Part shown: positions 37,188 to 44,596 of the stretch, piece by piece | Position numbering within the stretch: the stretch's first letter is position 1 | Layout of the letters: each line of letters starts with the position of its first letter | Assembly: GCF_019218295.1 (NCBI RefSeq) | Contig: NZ_JAHUZF010000003.1 | Coordinates: 434,001 to 498,000 of the forward strand | Length of the DNA: 64,000 nucleotides | Source: Maritimibacter sp. DP1N21-5 | Lineage (GTDB): Bacteria > Pseudomonadota > Alphaproteobacteria > Rhodobacterales > Rhodobacteraceae | Direction: 5' to 3' | Notes under the pieces: model-generated | What the model was told of the DNA's origin: nothing | What the model saw: only the letters and a program-made list of their open reading frames with translations | The model's database searches: none | Translations under genes and position numbers: made by a program

Positions 37188-37442
37188 AGAGGCCGCCTGT
37201 TTCGGCCCTTAATTGCCATCCGAACCTCGCCCAAGGGTCGTCTTGACCCGGCCTTCATCGAAACATTCGAGGAGTGCGAGATCCATGACCGCAAGTGGCG
37301 CTTCGAACTCGCCACAATATTGGGTCGGATAGAAGCATTGGAGAATGACGCGGTCGTTCGCGGAGGAGAACTCCTAAAGCCAATCCACCTTTGGAGGAAT
37401 GATTTAGACAGTTCTGAAAACGCGCGCGTCGGAGCTCGATAG
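37188..37442 (+). pseudogene. Possible gene remnant just after tRNA-Arg
   Basis: The 473-base stretch between the tRNA and the first island gene includes one reading frame open from 37188 to a TAG at about 37440. It codes for a peptide with plausible codon use in its first half (for example RTSPKGRLDPAFIETFEEC). It has no ATG or ribosome binding site and a stop just upstream. It reads like the tail of a decayed gene, of no recognised family. The rest of the stretch shows nothing. Confidence 0.35.
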
Positions 37443-37531
37443 AAACCTCTTAGCCACCAAGCAGGGATTCCAATTCATTCACCTCGACGACTAAGAACCG
37501 CTAAAAGAACATCCATAAAACAACTCACCAT

Positions 37532-38389
37532 CTAGAGAGCAATAGGCTCCATGAAATGATCGGCACTATCCTTCGCGAACAAAATCAAAATTCTCGCAAT
37601 AGCTTCTTCTGATTGCAGTGACTTGTGGCCACGCGACTCCCTAATGCACCAAGCAGTCAACTGCAAGAAATCATGCCCTCGAGAAACCATCTGGTGTGGT
37701 TCTCCAGAGAGTTTCGCAATGCGGGAATCAACTTCCTGCAAGAATGGCTCAATTTGAATTCCGCTATGGGATCTGGAAAGGCTTCGTTTAACCAGATCTT
37801 TGACGTGAAGAATTGGAATCCCATCAACAATTTCCAAGCACTTTCGGAAGTCTATCAGAGGAAAGTCAACCTGTCTCACGGCAAGTTCAAGCCTAAGGCA
37901 AAACAGCTGACGAAGGCAAAACTTCATAGCTTCAAAATACTCAGTCCACGATTCAATTCTCGCCCTTGCCGCATTGACGATGATATTCTCAACAAAGTTC
38001 GACGTCAGAAAAACAACCTCGGTATCCGAGTATTTGGTCATAACGAGCCCGTTTCTTTGGGGGAGGCTGGGCAACCACTGCTCAAAATCTCGGTCCACCA
38101 AAAAACGAACAACTGTATCCTCGGGTAGGTTGAGCTCGCTTGCAAGGGCTATGACCCTCTGCCGGTTCCCGGATGTAAGGCTATGCTTTTCGAGAATAGT
38201 CATGTCGACTTCAATATCGTCAATCGAATAACAAGGACGGAAAGATCCAACATCAGATCGAAATATTGAGTCGAATATTTCCTTATCGTAGCCTCCTTCC
38301 AGGTATACGTCATCCAAGTCCGGTTCGAGGTCATACCTTACTTGGAGTTCAGATATTCTTCTTTTCGGAATCTTCGGCGCGACTGCCAT
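37532..38389 (-). CDS. TOPRIM/DUF4435-like protein, PARIS AriB-like
   Basis: A 285-residue protein from ATG 38389 (MAVAPKIPKRR), four bases after the ATPase stop; an ATG at 38431 would overlap that gene by 38 bases. VYLEGGYDKEIF (Glu31, Asp35) and FLVDRDFEQW (Asp99, Asp101) form a TOPRIM-type acidic set matching the DUF4435 pattern, and SDTEVVFLTSNFVENIIVN follows as expected. In PARIS, AriB is the toxic nuclease released by AriA when a phage anti-restriction protein appears. The order ATPase-then-TOPRIM is the same here. The PARIS assignment is by family resemblance; another OLD- or Abi-like system is possible. Confidence 0.72.
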   Translation of the reverse strand: MAVAPKIPKRRISELQVRYDLEPDLDDVYLEGGYDKEIFDSIFRSDVGSFRPCYSIDDIEVDMTILEKHSLTSGNRQRVIALASELNLPEDTVVRFLVDRDFEQWLPSLPQRNGLVMTKYSDTEVVFLTSNFVENIIVNAARARIESWTEYFEAMKFCLRQLFCLRLELAVRQVDFPLIDFRKCLEIVDGIPILHVKDLVKRSLSRSHSGIQIEPFLQEVDSRIAKLSGEPHQMVSRGHDFLQLTAWCIRESRGHKSLQSEEAIARILILFAKDSADHFMEPIAL

Positions 38390-38393
38390 GAAA

Positions 38394-39794
38394 TCAGCCA
38401 ATCTCGACAACGGAATCGCGGTGCTGTGCAATTAGCTCAAGTGAGTGTGAGGCAAAGATAAACTGCGTCTCCGTTCCTTGTGTCACCTGATTGAGAGACT
38501 TCAATAGCTGCCTCTGCCACTTAATATTCAAGGATATCTCCGGTTCGTCGACGATAAATACACTCGGCTGATCTTGTGCGGTCAAAGCGTAGCAAAACAT
38601 CAGTAATAGCTGCTGTTCCCCTGAGGATAGTTGAGAAGCTTCGAGATCCTCGCCTGCATTGCTCACTATCATGAACCCCTTAGACATCGAGAAGGTGAGA
38701 GTTTTCCGAGTGAGAAAGGTATTGATCTGACGAATAAACTCATCCAACTTTTTATAAATGGGAGCTATAGCCTCGAGCCTGCTCAATACCGACCTAACAT
38801 ATGGATCGATTAGCTTTGCAGATATAGCTCTGCCTTGCTCCGGTCCAGATGTCAGTGCATTTCGAAACCGGTCAACGTCAATCGCTCCAGTAATTTCGTA
38901 GCGGGAGTAAGAAGTGCTGTCTTTAGCTATGGTGTCCAGCTTGTCTACTATTTCGCTAATGCTGGAAGACTGCAGCGGCGTATCCTCATTATTGTAATCA
39001 GTTGCCAACTGACCCAAGATTTGCTCGTACACCGAGTGCACGTTCATAGAGCCTTGCGTTGCACTTCTTAGGGCTCGCTGTTGGACCCAACGTGAGGCTT
39101 TCAAAAGCGCCTGCTTGAGTGCAATTTGTCGAGACCTTTTAACGAGGTCCCCAACACGTCGACCGCGATTTTCATGAAATATTTCACGCAGTTCCAACTC
39201 TTCGGTCGGATCTGAAACGGCATCACTGTCAAGTCTTCGCTCTGCACTAACCAAGAAAATCGTAGGGGAGCATTCCGATAGAGCTCTCAGATACTGTTGC
39301 TCCCCCCGTCTTACTCCATCGTCTGGCGCCTTACTTCGTTTCAGCCGTATTTCGCGCGCGATACTGGCGGATATTTCATTTTCGTTCAAAAGTTGATCTA
39401 ATACAATATCGCTTATATCTGAATCGGCGAAATAATCAGGTTGCCTGTAGCCCTTCCGATACTTCCATTCAGCATGCAACCGCGCCCCCTCGTATATTGA
39501 AAAAATTAACAACGGGGATTCTGCGTCGTCCTCTCTTTCAGCCTTCAAAGTGTAACCATTTTTCAATCTGACCGAAAGCGATAGGAAGGGTGTGCCGTAG
39601 ATAGCAGTCCTATGGCCGCGATCTCCAGCACTTGACAATAAATGGAAGACGAGGGTAAGAAGGGTGCTTTTACCTACACCATTGTCACCATATAAAATTG
39701 AGGGATTCTTCAGCGTTCCACCTTCTGGCACCTCGTAGTCGAAGTGCCCAAAGAGCTTCTCAACTTTTATCGATTCAATTGTCCCAGTCTGCAT
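38394..39794 (-). CDS. SMC/Rad50-like AAA ATPase, PARIS AriA-like
   Basis: A 466-residue ABC/SMC-type ATPase. ATG 39794 (MQTGTIESIKVEKLFG) has GAGG seven bases before it and matches the family start better than ATG 39824. Walker A YGDNGVGKST is at about 35-44, the signature LSSGEQQ at 389-395, Walker B VFIVDEPEISL near 411-421 and the switch histidine in FASHS near 450. A long, charged middle region (about 130-370) is the lid or coiled part. With the downstream TOPRIM-like gene it forms a two-gene module of about 2.3 kb. In PARIS, AriA is the trigger-sensing scaffold that holds AriB inactive. Confidence 0.78.
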   Translation of the reverse strand: MQTGTIESIKVEKLFGHFDYEVPEGGTLKNPSILYGDNGVGKSTLLTLVFHLLSSAGDRGHRTAIYGTPFLSLSVRLKNGYTLKAEREDDAESPLLIFSIYEGARLHAEWKYRKGYRQPDYFADSDISDIVLDQLLNENEISASIAREIRLKRSKAPDDGVRRGEQQYLRALSECSPTIFLVSAERRLDSDAVSDPTEELELREIFHENRGRRVGDLVKRSRQIALKQALLKASRWVQQRALRSATQGSMNVHSVYEQILGQLATDYNNEDTPLQSSSISEIVDKLDTIAKDSTSYSRYEITGAIDVDRFRNALTSGPEQGRAISAKLIDPYVRSVLSRLEAIAPIYKKLDEFIRQINTFLTRKTLTFSMSKGFMIVSNAGEDLEASQLSSGEQQLLLMFCYALTAQDQPSVFIVDEPEISLNIKWQRQLLKSLNQVTQGTETQFIFASHSLELIAQHRDSVVEIG

Positions 39795-40108
39795 ATCGGC
39801 CTCGAGAACGCGCACTGTTTGCATTGGTCACAAAGAGTTGCTCGTGGTCAATGCTCTTATGCGAGATCGCAGTTTCAATTAGCTGGTGACTGCTGCCCTT
39901 CGAAACTTGCACAGTGAATGTCCGCTCTCCGCCCTTCTCGTCCGGTGCAGCTTCTGGCCCTTAGCAAACCTTCCGTGCAGTCCGCGGCAATGGCTGCAGC
40001 GTGAACGGCAGCTGGCTTCATGCTGTAGCATTCCTTCCGACGCGTTTGTTCTTGTCCCGACTCGATTTTGGGTCGCCAGTAGATTGGTCAGCGGTAGGAA
40101 AACGAACC
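39795..40108. other. Divergent intergenic region between the ATPase gene and recombinase
   Basis: This 314-base stretch must hold the promoters of both divergent genes. On the minus strand, TTGACC with a 17-base spacer to ACCAAT is a weak candidate for the ATPase gene. The portion at about 39,900-40,010 (GAATGTCCGCTCTCC..., GGCAATGGCTGCAGCG) looks like the intergenic 'gaatgtccgctt' family seen in many Roseobacter genomes (from memory). No convincing gene is present. Confidence 0.35.
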
Positions 40109-41089
40109 ATGTCTGATCGTGCCCATGTGGTCCTTGAAAGGGATCAAATTTTCGCAAGCGTTTTTAGCGTCGACGGAATGCAACGTGAGCGGTTGATCTT
40201 GGAGTATGCAAAGCGCTCAGAAGCTGCATTCGCTCCAGATACACGCAAGAATTACGTAAACATTATCAGAGGCTTTAAGCGCTGGTGCGCTGAGAATGGA
40301 TATTCCAGTGACCCTCCGATTCCACCGCTCGTCCTCGCTTCCTACGTCGACGCAATGGGCGGGAGAATCAGAGCGTCAACGATTGAGACGCGACTTTGGG
40401 CCATAAATGAAATGCACCGAGCTCAGTTCCTGAGCCCTCCATCTCACCATCGATTGGTTGAGTTGGCTATGATGGGCGTTAAGCGGAGGTATGGCGCCGG
40501 TAGCAGACAAGTTCCGGCATTGGGCAAGGTGGATGTCTTACGCGCCATTTCGTCACTTGGCACGTCCCGCATAGAAGTTCGTGACAAAGCACTACTTTGG
40601 ATGGCAACCGACACCTGGTGTCGTGCGTCTGAACTGGCCAACTTTCGAGTGCGAGATCTGCTGAGACAAGATGATGGGAGCAGCCTTTTGTACATCGCGC
40701 GCTCTAAGACAGATCAGTTCGGGGAAGGCGCCTACGCATTCTTATCTGAGAAGGGAACGCTGGCAGTTCTTGAGTGGATCGAATTGGCTGGACTGCGCAC
40801 GGATGATCCGATCGTGACGAAGTCGCAAAAGAACGGTCAAAAGCGGCCTCTCGACGGCGCGACCATTTCGAGGATTTTCAAGCGATGTACTGGTCGGACT
40901 GACGTTTCGGCACACAGCACGCGCGTTGGAGGCGTTCAAGATGCACTGCGCTTGGGATGCGACATGTCATCTATCATGGTTGCGGGGCGCTGGAATTCTC
41001 CAGAAATGCCTGCGCGATACGGCCGGCGCCTTCTGGCCAGTCAATCGGCTGCGGCTAAGGTTTCAGCGGCATTCGCCGATTTCGAATGA
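40109..41089 (+). CDS. Tyrosine recombinase/integrase of the island
   Basis: A 326-residue XerC/D-like recombinase. The start at 40109 (MSDRAHVVLERDQ) has AGGA nine bases earlier. The N-terminal SAM-like core-binding domain (about 30-120) precedes a complete catalytic set: R172 in WCRASEL, K200 in RSKTDQ, H269 and R272 in HSTR, W295 in AGRWN, and Y304 in ARYGRR. It should be able to cut and rejoin DNA. It is read away from the tRNA and is unrelated in sequence to the prophage integrase. Its final 49 bases overlap an oppositely oriented regulator gene. Confidence 0.85.
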   Translation: MSDRAHVVLERDQIFASVFSVDGMQRERLILEYAKRSEAAFAPDTRKNYVNIIRGFKRWCAENGYSSDPPIPPLVLASYVDAMGGRIRASTIETRLWAINEMHRAQFLSPPSHHRLVELAMMGVKRRYGAGSRQVPALGKVDVLRAISSLGTSRIEVRDKALLWMATDTWCRASELANFRVRDLLRQDDGSSLLYIARSKTDQFGEGAYAFLSEKGTLAVLEWIELAGLRTDDPIVTKSQKNGQKRPLDGATISRIFKRCTGRTDVSAHSTRVGGVQDALRLGCDMSSIMVAGRWNSPEMPARYGRRLLASQSAAAKVSAAFADFE

Positions 41090-41352
41090 TCCCGGCTTTC
41101 GCTGGACTGGCCGTTGCCTGCTTCATCAGACTTCGAGCTTGGATCCGGAAAGAAGTCTGCGACAGATAGATTGAGCGCATTCGCGATCATCCAAATCCTT
41201 GACCCAGATACTCGGTTTGTGGCCGTTTCATACTTTTGGAGTTGCTGGAACTTGACGCCAATTCGCTGAGCGAGTTCGTGCTGTGTCATTCCGACGCCTT
41301 GCCGGGCAGCTCGAATTGTCTTGCCAATGTGAACATCTACAGGGTGATTCAT
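41041..41352 (-). CDS. XRE-family transcriptional regulator
   Basis: A 103-residue Cro/CI-type regulator. The HTH occupies about residues 10-65: IGKTIRAARQGVGMTQHELAQ, then RIGVKFQQLQKYETATNRVS and IANALNLSVADFF, a pattern common among alphaproteobacterial XRE regulators. The serine-rich tail overlaps the 3' end of the recombinase gene on the other strand. It may silence the recombinase or neighbouring genes. An ATG nine bases upstream is an alternative start. Confidence 0.82.
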   Translation of the reverse strand: MNHPVDVHIGKTIRAARQGVGMTQHELAQRIGVKFQQLQKYETATNRVSGSRIWMIANALNLSVADFFPDPSSKSDEAGNGQSSESRDHSKSANAAETLAAAD

Positions 41353-41493
41353 GACGAACATTATTCACTTAATGGTTGTTTTGTAAACTGCTCGAAGTCA
41401 GCTTACATCGCTCCCCAGTCATTCGGGCAAGACGCGTCGAAGGACGGTTGTCCGCCCATATTCACCCCTGCGTCGGAGCTTCCGGGAATGGCC

Positions 41494-42555
41494 TCAACGC
41501 CTTCTCATGTCGGCCGAGCGCTCGACGACATTCCCCATCACCGCCCGTTTCCGGTTCGCCGCGATGGTGTAGTGCTCAATCTCTTTCAAGGACTCATGGC
41601 CTGTCCAAGCGCCGATCTGGATGGTGCTCGCGCCGGCGTCGGCGAGGGCGACAGCTCGGGCTTTTCGCAGGCCGTGGGCGCTCTTCCCGGTGATCTCGGA
41701 CGCCACCGCCGCCTCCCGGATCATCGTCCCCAGGGCCTTGTCTGATCGCGTGCGTCCGCGCTCTGTGGCGAGGAAGGTCATATGCGCGCCCGAGGTGGCA
41801 GCGAGGGCTGCGTGCAACTGCTCGCGATCGGTGTGCATGCGGGTGGTCGCGTAGTCGGGAAGGATGCAGGTCCAGGGCACATAGGCAATGCCGCCGGTCT
41901 TGTTCTGACGGAATGACAGCACGCCCTCTCGATCGACCATGCCTGGGCCGAGGCGCACGCCATCGCCGATCCGGCATCCCGTCCAGTAGAGCAGCTCGAA
42001 GGCGGTGCGCTTGGACGTGCCGATCTTCCAGCGCTCGCGATAGGCGTCGATCTCGTCCAGCGTCCAGGGCTCGTGGCCGTCCGACCTCGCCCGGGCCGGC
42101 GCGGTCACGTCGCGGCTCGGATCGTCAGCGCGAAGCCCGGCATCCATCGCCCAGCTGCAGAGCCAGCGCCACGCTTTGAGCCGATCCTGGGGAGAGGTGG
42201 CCTCGGTCACGTTGGCGCGGATATGCGGCTCGCGGATCGCGCGAAAGGCCGCGGTGCCCACGGTGTTCTGCAGCTCGACCATGTGCCGGGTCATCGTCGC
42301 GCGGTAGACCTTAGAGAGTCCCGCGAAGCGTTCCGACCGCATGGCCGCGTCGATCGTGCCGGTGAGCGATCCGGGATCCGCGCGGCGGTCGCGCACGCCC
42401 GTCGTGCGCTTGGCCTCGGCGTAGGCTGCGAGGAACTCGGCACTGTCGTGCGGCTCGTCCGGCATCGGGATGAGCTTGTGCCCCTTGCGCCGGAAATACC
42501 AATAGGTCCGGTCGCTGCCCTTGGGCGTGACGGGCACGAGATAGCGCAGGGTCAC
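41494..42555 (-). CDS. int: Prophage integrase (tyrosine recombinase)
   Basis: A 353-residue integrase. GTG 42555 overlaps the preceding gene's stop (GTGA) and is preferred to ATG 42591. The catalytic residues are R195 (GCRIGDG), K219 (NKTGG), H294 and R297 (AHGLRKA), H320 (WTGHES) and Y329 (EHYT), a complete set. The N-terminal arm (residues 1-60) is basic, as in arm-binding domains. It is the last gene of the leftward operon and lies at the left edge, so attL is expected in 41,365-41,493, where no feature was recognised. Confidence 0.92.
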   Translation of the reverse strand: MTLRYLVPVTPKGSDRTYWYFRRKGHKLIPMPDEPHDSAEFLAAYAEAKRTTGVRDRRADPGSLTGTIDAAMRSERFAGLSKVYRATMTRHMVELQNTVGTAAFRAIREPHIRANVTEATSPQDRLKAWRWLCSWAMDAGLRADDPSRDVTAPARARSDGHEPWTLDEIDAYRERWKIGTSKRTAFELLYWTGCRIGDGVRLGPGMVDREGVLSFRQNKTGGIAYVPWTCILPDYATTRMHTDREQLHAALAATSGAHMTFLATERGRTRSDKALGTMIREAAVASEITGKSAHGLRKARAVALADAGASTIQIGAWTGHESLKEIEHYTIAANRKRAVMGNVVERSADMRRR

Positions 42556-42764
42556 CCTCGGCCCCCCTGAACCGCGAACAGGCGATCGCATGCCTCATCC
42601 TCTCTTTGGGTCGCGGTAGAGGGTAGGGCGGTTTCCGGCGCCGGGGCAAGGATTCTGACCGATCCATCCGGGCGCACCTCGAGCCCGCCAACCTCGTAGC
42701 CCATGCCCACCCACGCCTTCATGGCGCGGCGGATGGCAGCTTCGGAGGGGCGGGCTGCGGCCAT
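42552..42764 (-). CDS. Small protein upstream of integrase (excisionase candidate)
   Basis: A 70-residue protein starting MAAARPSEAAIRRAMKAW, followed by YEVGGLEVRPDGSVRI. Proteins with this RPSEAAIRRA...GGLEVRPDGS pattern are often found directly before integrases in Rhodobacterales prophages. The position, 4-base overlap with int and small size suggest a recombination directionality factor, but there is no recognised Xis fold. Function is inferred from position only. Confidence 0.6.
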   Translation of the reverse strand: MAAARPSEAAIRRAMKAWVGMGYEVGGLEVRPDGSVRILAPAPETALPSTATQREDEACDRLFAVQGGRG

Positions 42765-42766
42765 GG

Positions 42767-42844
42767 TCAGGCACTCAGGTCCATGTCATCGAGCGCTTCC
42801 TCGATGGCGATCTGAATAGTGGCAACGATCACCGGGTCATGCAT
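42767..42844 (-). CDS. Possible 25-residue phage peptide
   Basis: A short frame starting at ATG 42844, which overlaps the upstream gene's stop (ATGCATGA), and ending two bases before the next ATG. The product is acidic and amphipathic (HDPVIVATIQIAIEEALDDM). Tight packing between two coupled genes argues that it is translated. Its size makes chance possible. Confidence 0.4.
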   Translation of the reverse strand: MHDPVIVATIQIAIEEALDDMDLSA

Positions 42845-43061
42845 TCGACACCCTCCGTTCCCAGTCGGGCCAGTAAATCCGCCGCGCCTCTTCGACCGTG
42901 CGGCGCACGATCTCGGCATCAGTGAGGGGCAGGAAGTCCACGCCTTTGCAGACGTTGCAGGGCACTGGCTCGCGGATCGCCGGGCGGGTGTCCTGCACCT
43001 CGCGCCGCAGCTCGCAGGCCGGGCAGGGGTCGTGGTTTCCGTGAAGCGAGTTGTCGGTCAT
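42837..43061 (-). CDS. Phage zinc-ribbon-like small protein
   Basis: A 74-residue protein. ATG 43061 (MTDNSLHGNHDPCPACE) overlaps the previous stop (ATGA). CPAC and, about 30 residues later, CNVC give two CxxC pairs, probably a zinc ribbon. The C-terminal half (ADAEIVRRTVEEARRIYWPD-like) is helical. It belongs to the leftward early operon; no function is known. Confidence 0.65.
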   Translation of the reverse strand: MTDNSLHGNHDPCPACELRREVQDTRPAIREPVPCNVCKGVDFLPLTDAEIVRRTVEEARRIYWPDWERRVSNA

Positions 43062-43354
43062 TGCACTTCCATGTTCACGTCCGGGAAGCAATCGCCCTTG
43101 AGCGCCCAGCCAAAGCGCCCATAGGCAAATGTCAGGAAGTCCTTCGTCGCTTCGCAATGAAGGTAGTTCGCGGGACCGGTGTCGAAGTCGTCGAACGACA
43201 AGGGGAGGAAATGCTCCTCCCGATCAGTGGCGACAATCGCGTGGAGGGTGAAGGTCTTGGCGTTCTCGAACACCTGGTCATAGGTGCTGAATAACTCGCC
43301 AGCCGTAGCCGGCGCGGCGACGCATGCGAGCATAAGCGGCAAGGTGAACTTCAT
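43058..43354 (-). CDS. Small secreted or periplasmic phage protein
   Basis: A 98-residue protein with a clear signal peptide (MKFTLPLMLACVAAPATAG, cut after ATA-G). The mature part contains two cysteines (LHCEATKD and GDCFPD) that may form a disulfide in the periplasm. It overlaps both neighbours by four bases. An exported protein inside the early operon suggests a host-modifying (moron-like) role; the family is not recognised. Confidence 0.6.
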   Translation of the reverse strand: MKFTLPLMLACVAAPATAGELFSTYDQVFENAKTFTLHAIVATDREEHFLPLSFDDFDTGPANYLHCEATKDFLTFAYGRFGWALKGDCFPDVNMEVQ

Positions 43355-43704
43355 TCCGGGTCCTCCGTGGAGATGGTCTCTTCGGCGAGCGTCTTGGCGA
43401 TCGCGCCGATGACGCTGGCGGGTTGGTCGGTGCCCATCACGGGCACGCGGGAGAGGCTGCGGCCGATCTCGGCCGGGGTGGCGCCGTGCTGCAGGAGGAG
43501 GCTGATCAGGACGCAGCCGTCCGAGATCTCGTGCTGCAGCTGGGAGCCCACGCGCTGGCCGTCGGAATAGAACACCTCGGCCAGTTGGCCGGTCTCAGGG
43601 TCGTAGCCGAGGGTCAGGCTGAAGAACTGGCTGCCGTTGCCGGTCGACCATTCGACGTCGCGCGTCACGGCGGGGCGGCGGGGGGCGATGCGGGTTCGGG
43701 TCAT
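43351..43704 (-). CDS. TSCPD-domain-like phage protein
   Basis: A 117-residue protein resembling the TSCPD domain found at the C-terminus of some vitamin-B12-dependent ribonucleotide reductases: FFSLTLGYDPETGQLAEVFY, then ISDGCVLISLLLQHGATPAEI and PASVIGAIAKTLAEE. Stand-alone copies occur in alphaproteobacterial phages. Its role is unknown. It is coupled to both neighbours by ATGA overlaps. Confidence 0.65.
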   Translation of the reverse strand: MTRTRIAPRRPAVTRDVEWSTGNGSQFFSLTLGYDPETGQLAEVFYSDGQRVGSQLQHEISDGCVLISLLLQHGATPAEIGRSLSRVPVMGTDQPASVIGAIAKTLAEETISTEDPE

Positions 43705-43934
43705 GTGCGGCGGTCCTCGATGCGGGGGGTCGTGTCGAGGCGCATGTCGCGCGTGATCAGGACACGGTAGCCGCCACGTCCGCCCTCGCCGCGCAAGACC
43801 TTGGTCTGGGTAATGGTCGGATGATCGCGGTTTAGGCCGAGACCCGAGAGCGCCTCGCTGATGAGACGGTCGCGCAGCTCGTCCTCGGTGACGGCGATCT
43901 GCAAGGTGATGGTGCTGATGTCGAGCAGGGTCAT
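43701..43934 (-). CDS. Small phage protein of unknown function
   Basis: A 77-residue protein (MTLLDISTITLQIAVTEDEL start) with an acidic helix and a C-terminal beta-rich part (GGYRVLITRDMRLD). No domain was recognised. Both ends overlap neighbours by four bases, which supports its reality. Confidence 0.6.
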   Translation of the reverse strand: MTLLDISTITLQIAVTEDELRDRLISEALSGLGLNRDHPTITQTKVLRGEGGRGGYRVLITRDMRLDTTPRIEDRRT

Positions 43935-44326
43935 CCCTCTCTCCTTTCCAGCCGCTCGATCGCGTCGGCGTAGCGGCTCAGTTGGTTGGCGAAGGCGTGG
44001 AGCGCCTCCGGGGTCATGTCGGGGCGGCTCGTCAGGTGCCAGCGGAGGGTGGCGAGCGTCTCGGCCGGGCCGAGGGCTGCCAGTGAGTTCTGGGCGAGAT
44101 GCACGAGCGTGTTTTCGTGCCTACGGCGGCGGGGGTCGTGGGTGGTGGCCCCGGGAATTGGGGCTGGGGGTGACGCCGCCGCAGGCGTCCGGGCGGTGGG
44201 GTGTCCGCGCCGGAATAGGAAGAAAAGGCCCCGGCGCAGAGCAGAAGGCGCCGGGGCAGTCGCGGCCCCGTCACGCGCGGCAGTTGGCGCGGAGGAGCCG
44301 ACAGGGAACTGGTGTTCGTCACGCAT
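43931..44326 (-). CDS. Phage protein with proline/alanine-rich N-terminus
   Basis: A 131-residue protein from ATG 44326 (MRDEHQFPVGSSAPTAA); ATG 44353 is an alternative and neither has a strong ribosome binding site. The first 75 residues are Ala/Pro/Arg-rich and low in complexity. The last 55 form predicted helices (ENTLVHLAQNSLAALGPAET, MTPEALHAFANQLSRYADAI). It begins the second block of the leftward operon after a 270-base gap. Confidence 0.55.
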   Translation of the reverse strand: MRDEHQFPVGSSAPTAARDGAATAPAPSALRRGLFFLFRRGHPTARTPAAASPPAPIPGATTHDPRRRRHENTLVHLAQNSLAALGPAETLATLRWHLTSRPDMTPEALHAFANQLSRYADAIERLERREG

Positions 44327-44596
44327 GATAGACGCCCCGTGGTAAGGTGTCATTGTGAAGCGAAACAATTGTCGTGGAGGGCGTGGCCAGGACTTGCCGA
44401 AAGTGATCCCTGACTGAAGCCGGATTTCTCCGGCGAGGGGCCTCGGCATGCGACGACTTCGAGCAAGAGGGCATCAAGCCCTTGGTCGCCGCATGGGTCT
44501 TCCTAGCCACGCAAGAACTAGTGCTAAGGGATGAACGAGATGGTTCATAGAGGGGAAATCGCCCTATGGTGGAAACCCTTACCATCATGCCACCTC
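44327..44596. other. Gap within the leftward phage operon
   Basis: No gene was supported here; short frames have poor codon use. A small palindrome, GCCGG-ATTTCT-CCGGC, lies near 44,420-44,435. The gap may hold a second promoter for the genes to its left or a regulatory RNA, but no clear -10/-35 pair was found. Confidence 0.4.

Larger units (their letters stand above)
37059..41400. mobile_element. AT-richer island at tRNA-Arg with defence-like genes and a recombinase
   Basis: Base composition falls abruptly at the tRNA 3' end and recovers around 41.4 kb, just before the prophage integrase. The segment holds a gene remnant, an ATPase/TOPRIM-like pair, a full tyrosine recombinase and an XRE regulator. 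No second copy of the tRNA 3' end was found in the window, so the other end of the element, if it exists, lies beyond 64 kb or has been lost. The boundaries are therefore approximate. Confidence 0.65.

Noticed and set aside
36962..37315. A 117-residue minus-strand reading frame across the tRNA-Arg gene
   Set aside because: It is the usual artefact of reading antisense through a tRNA (GALGRIRTPDPLIRSQVLYPTELPARG type) and has no ribosome binding site.
39879..40157. A 92-residue minus-strand frame between the ATPase and recombinase genes
   Set aside because: It covers the repeat-like intergenic segment and the start of the recombinase gene; composition is not coding.
44319..44588. An 89-residue minus-strand frame in the phage gap
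   Set aside because: Ser/Arg/His-rich, with poor codon use, no ribosome binding site and no coupling to its neighbour.
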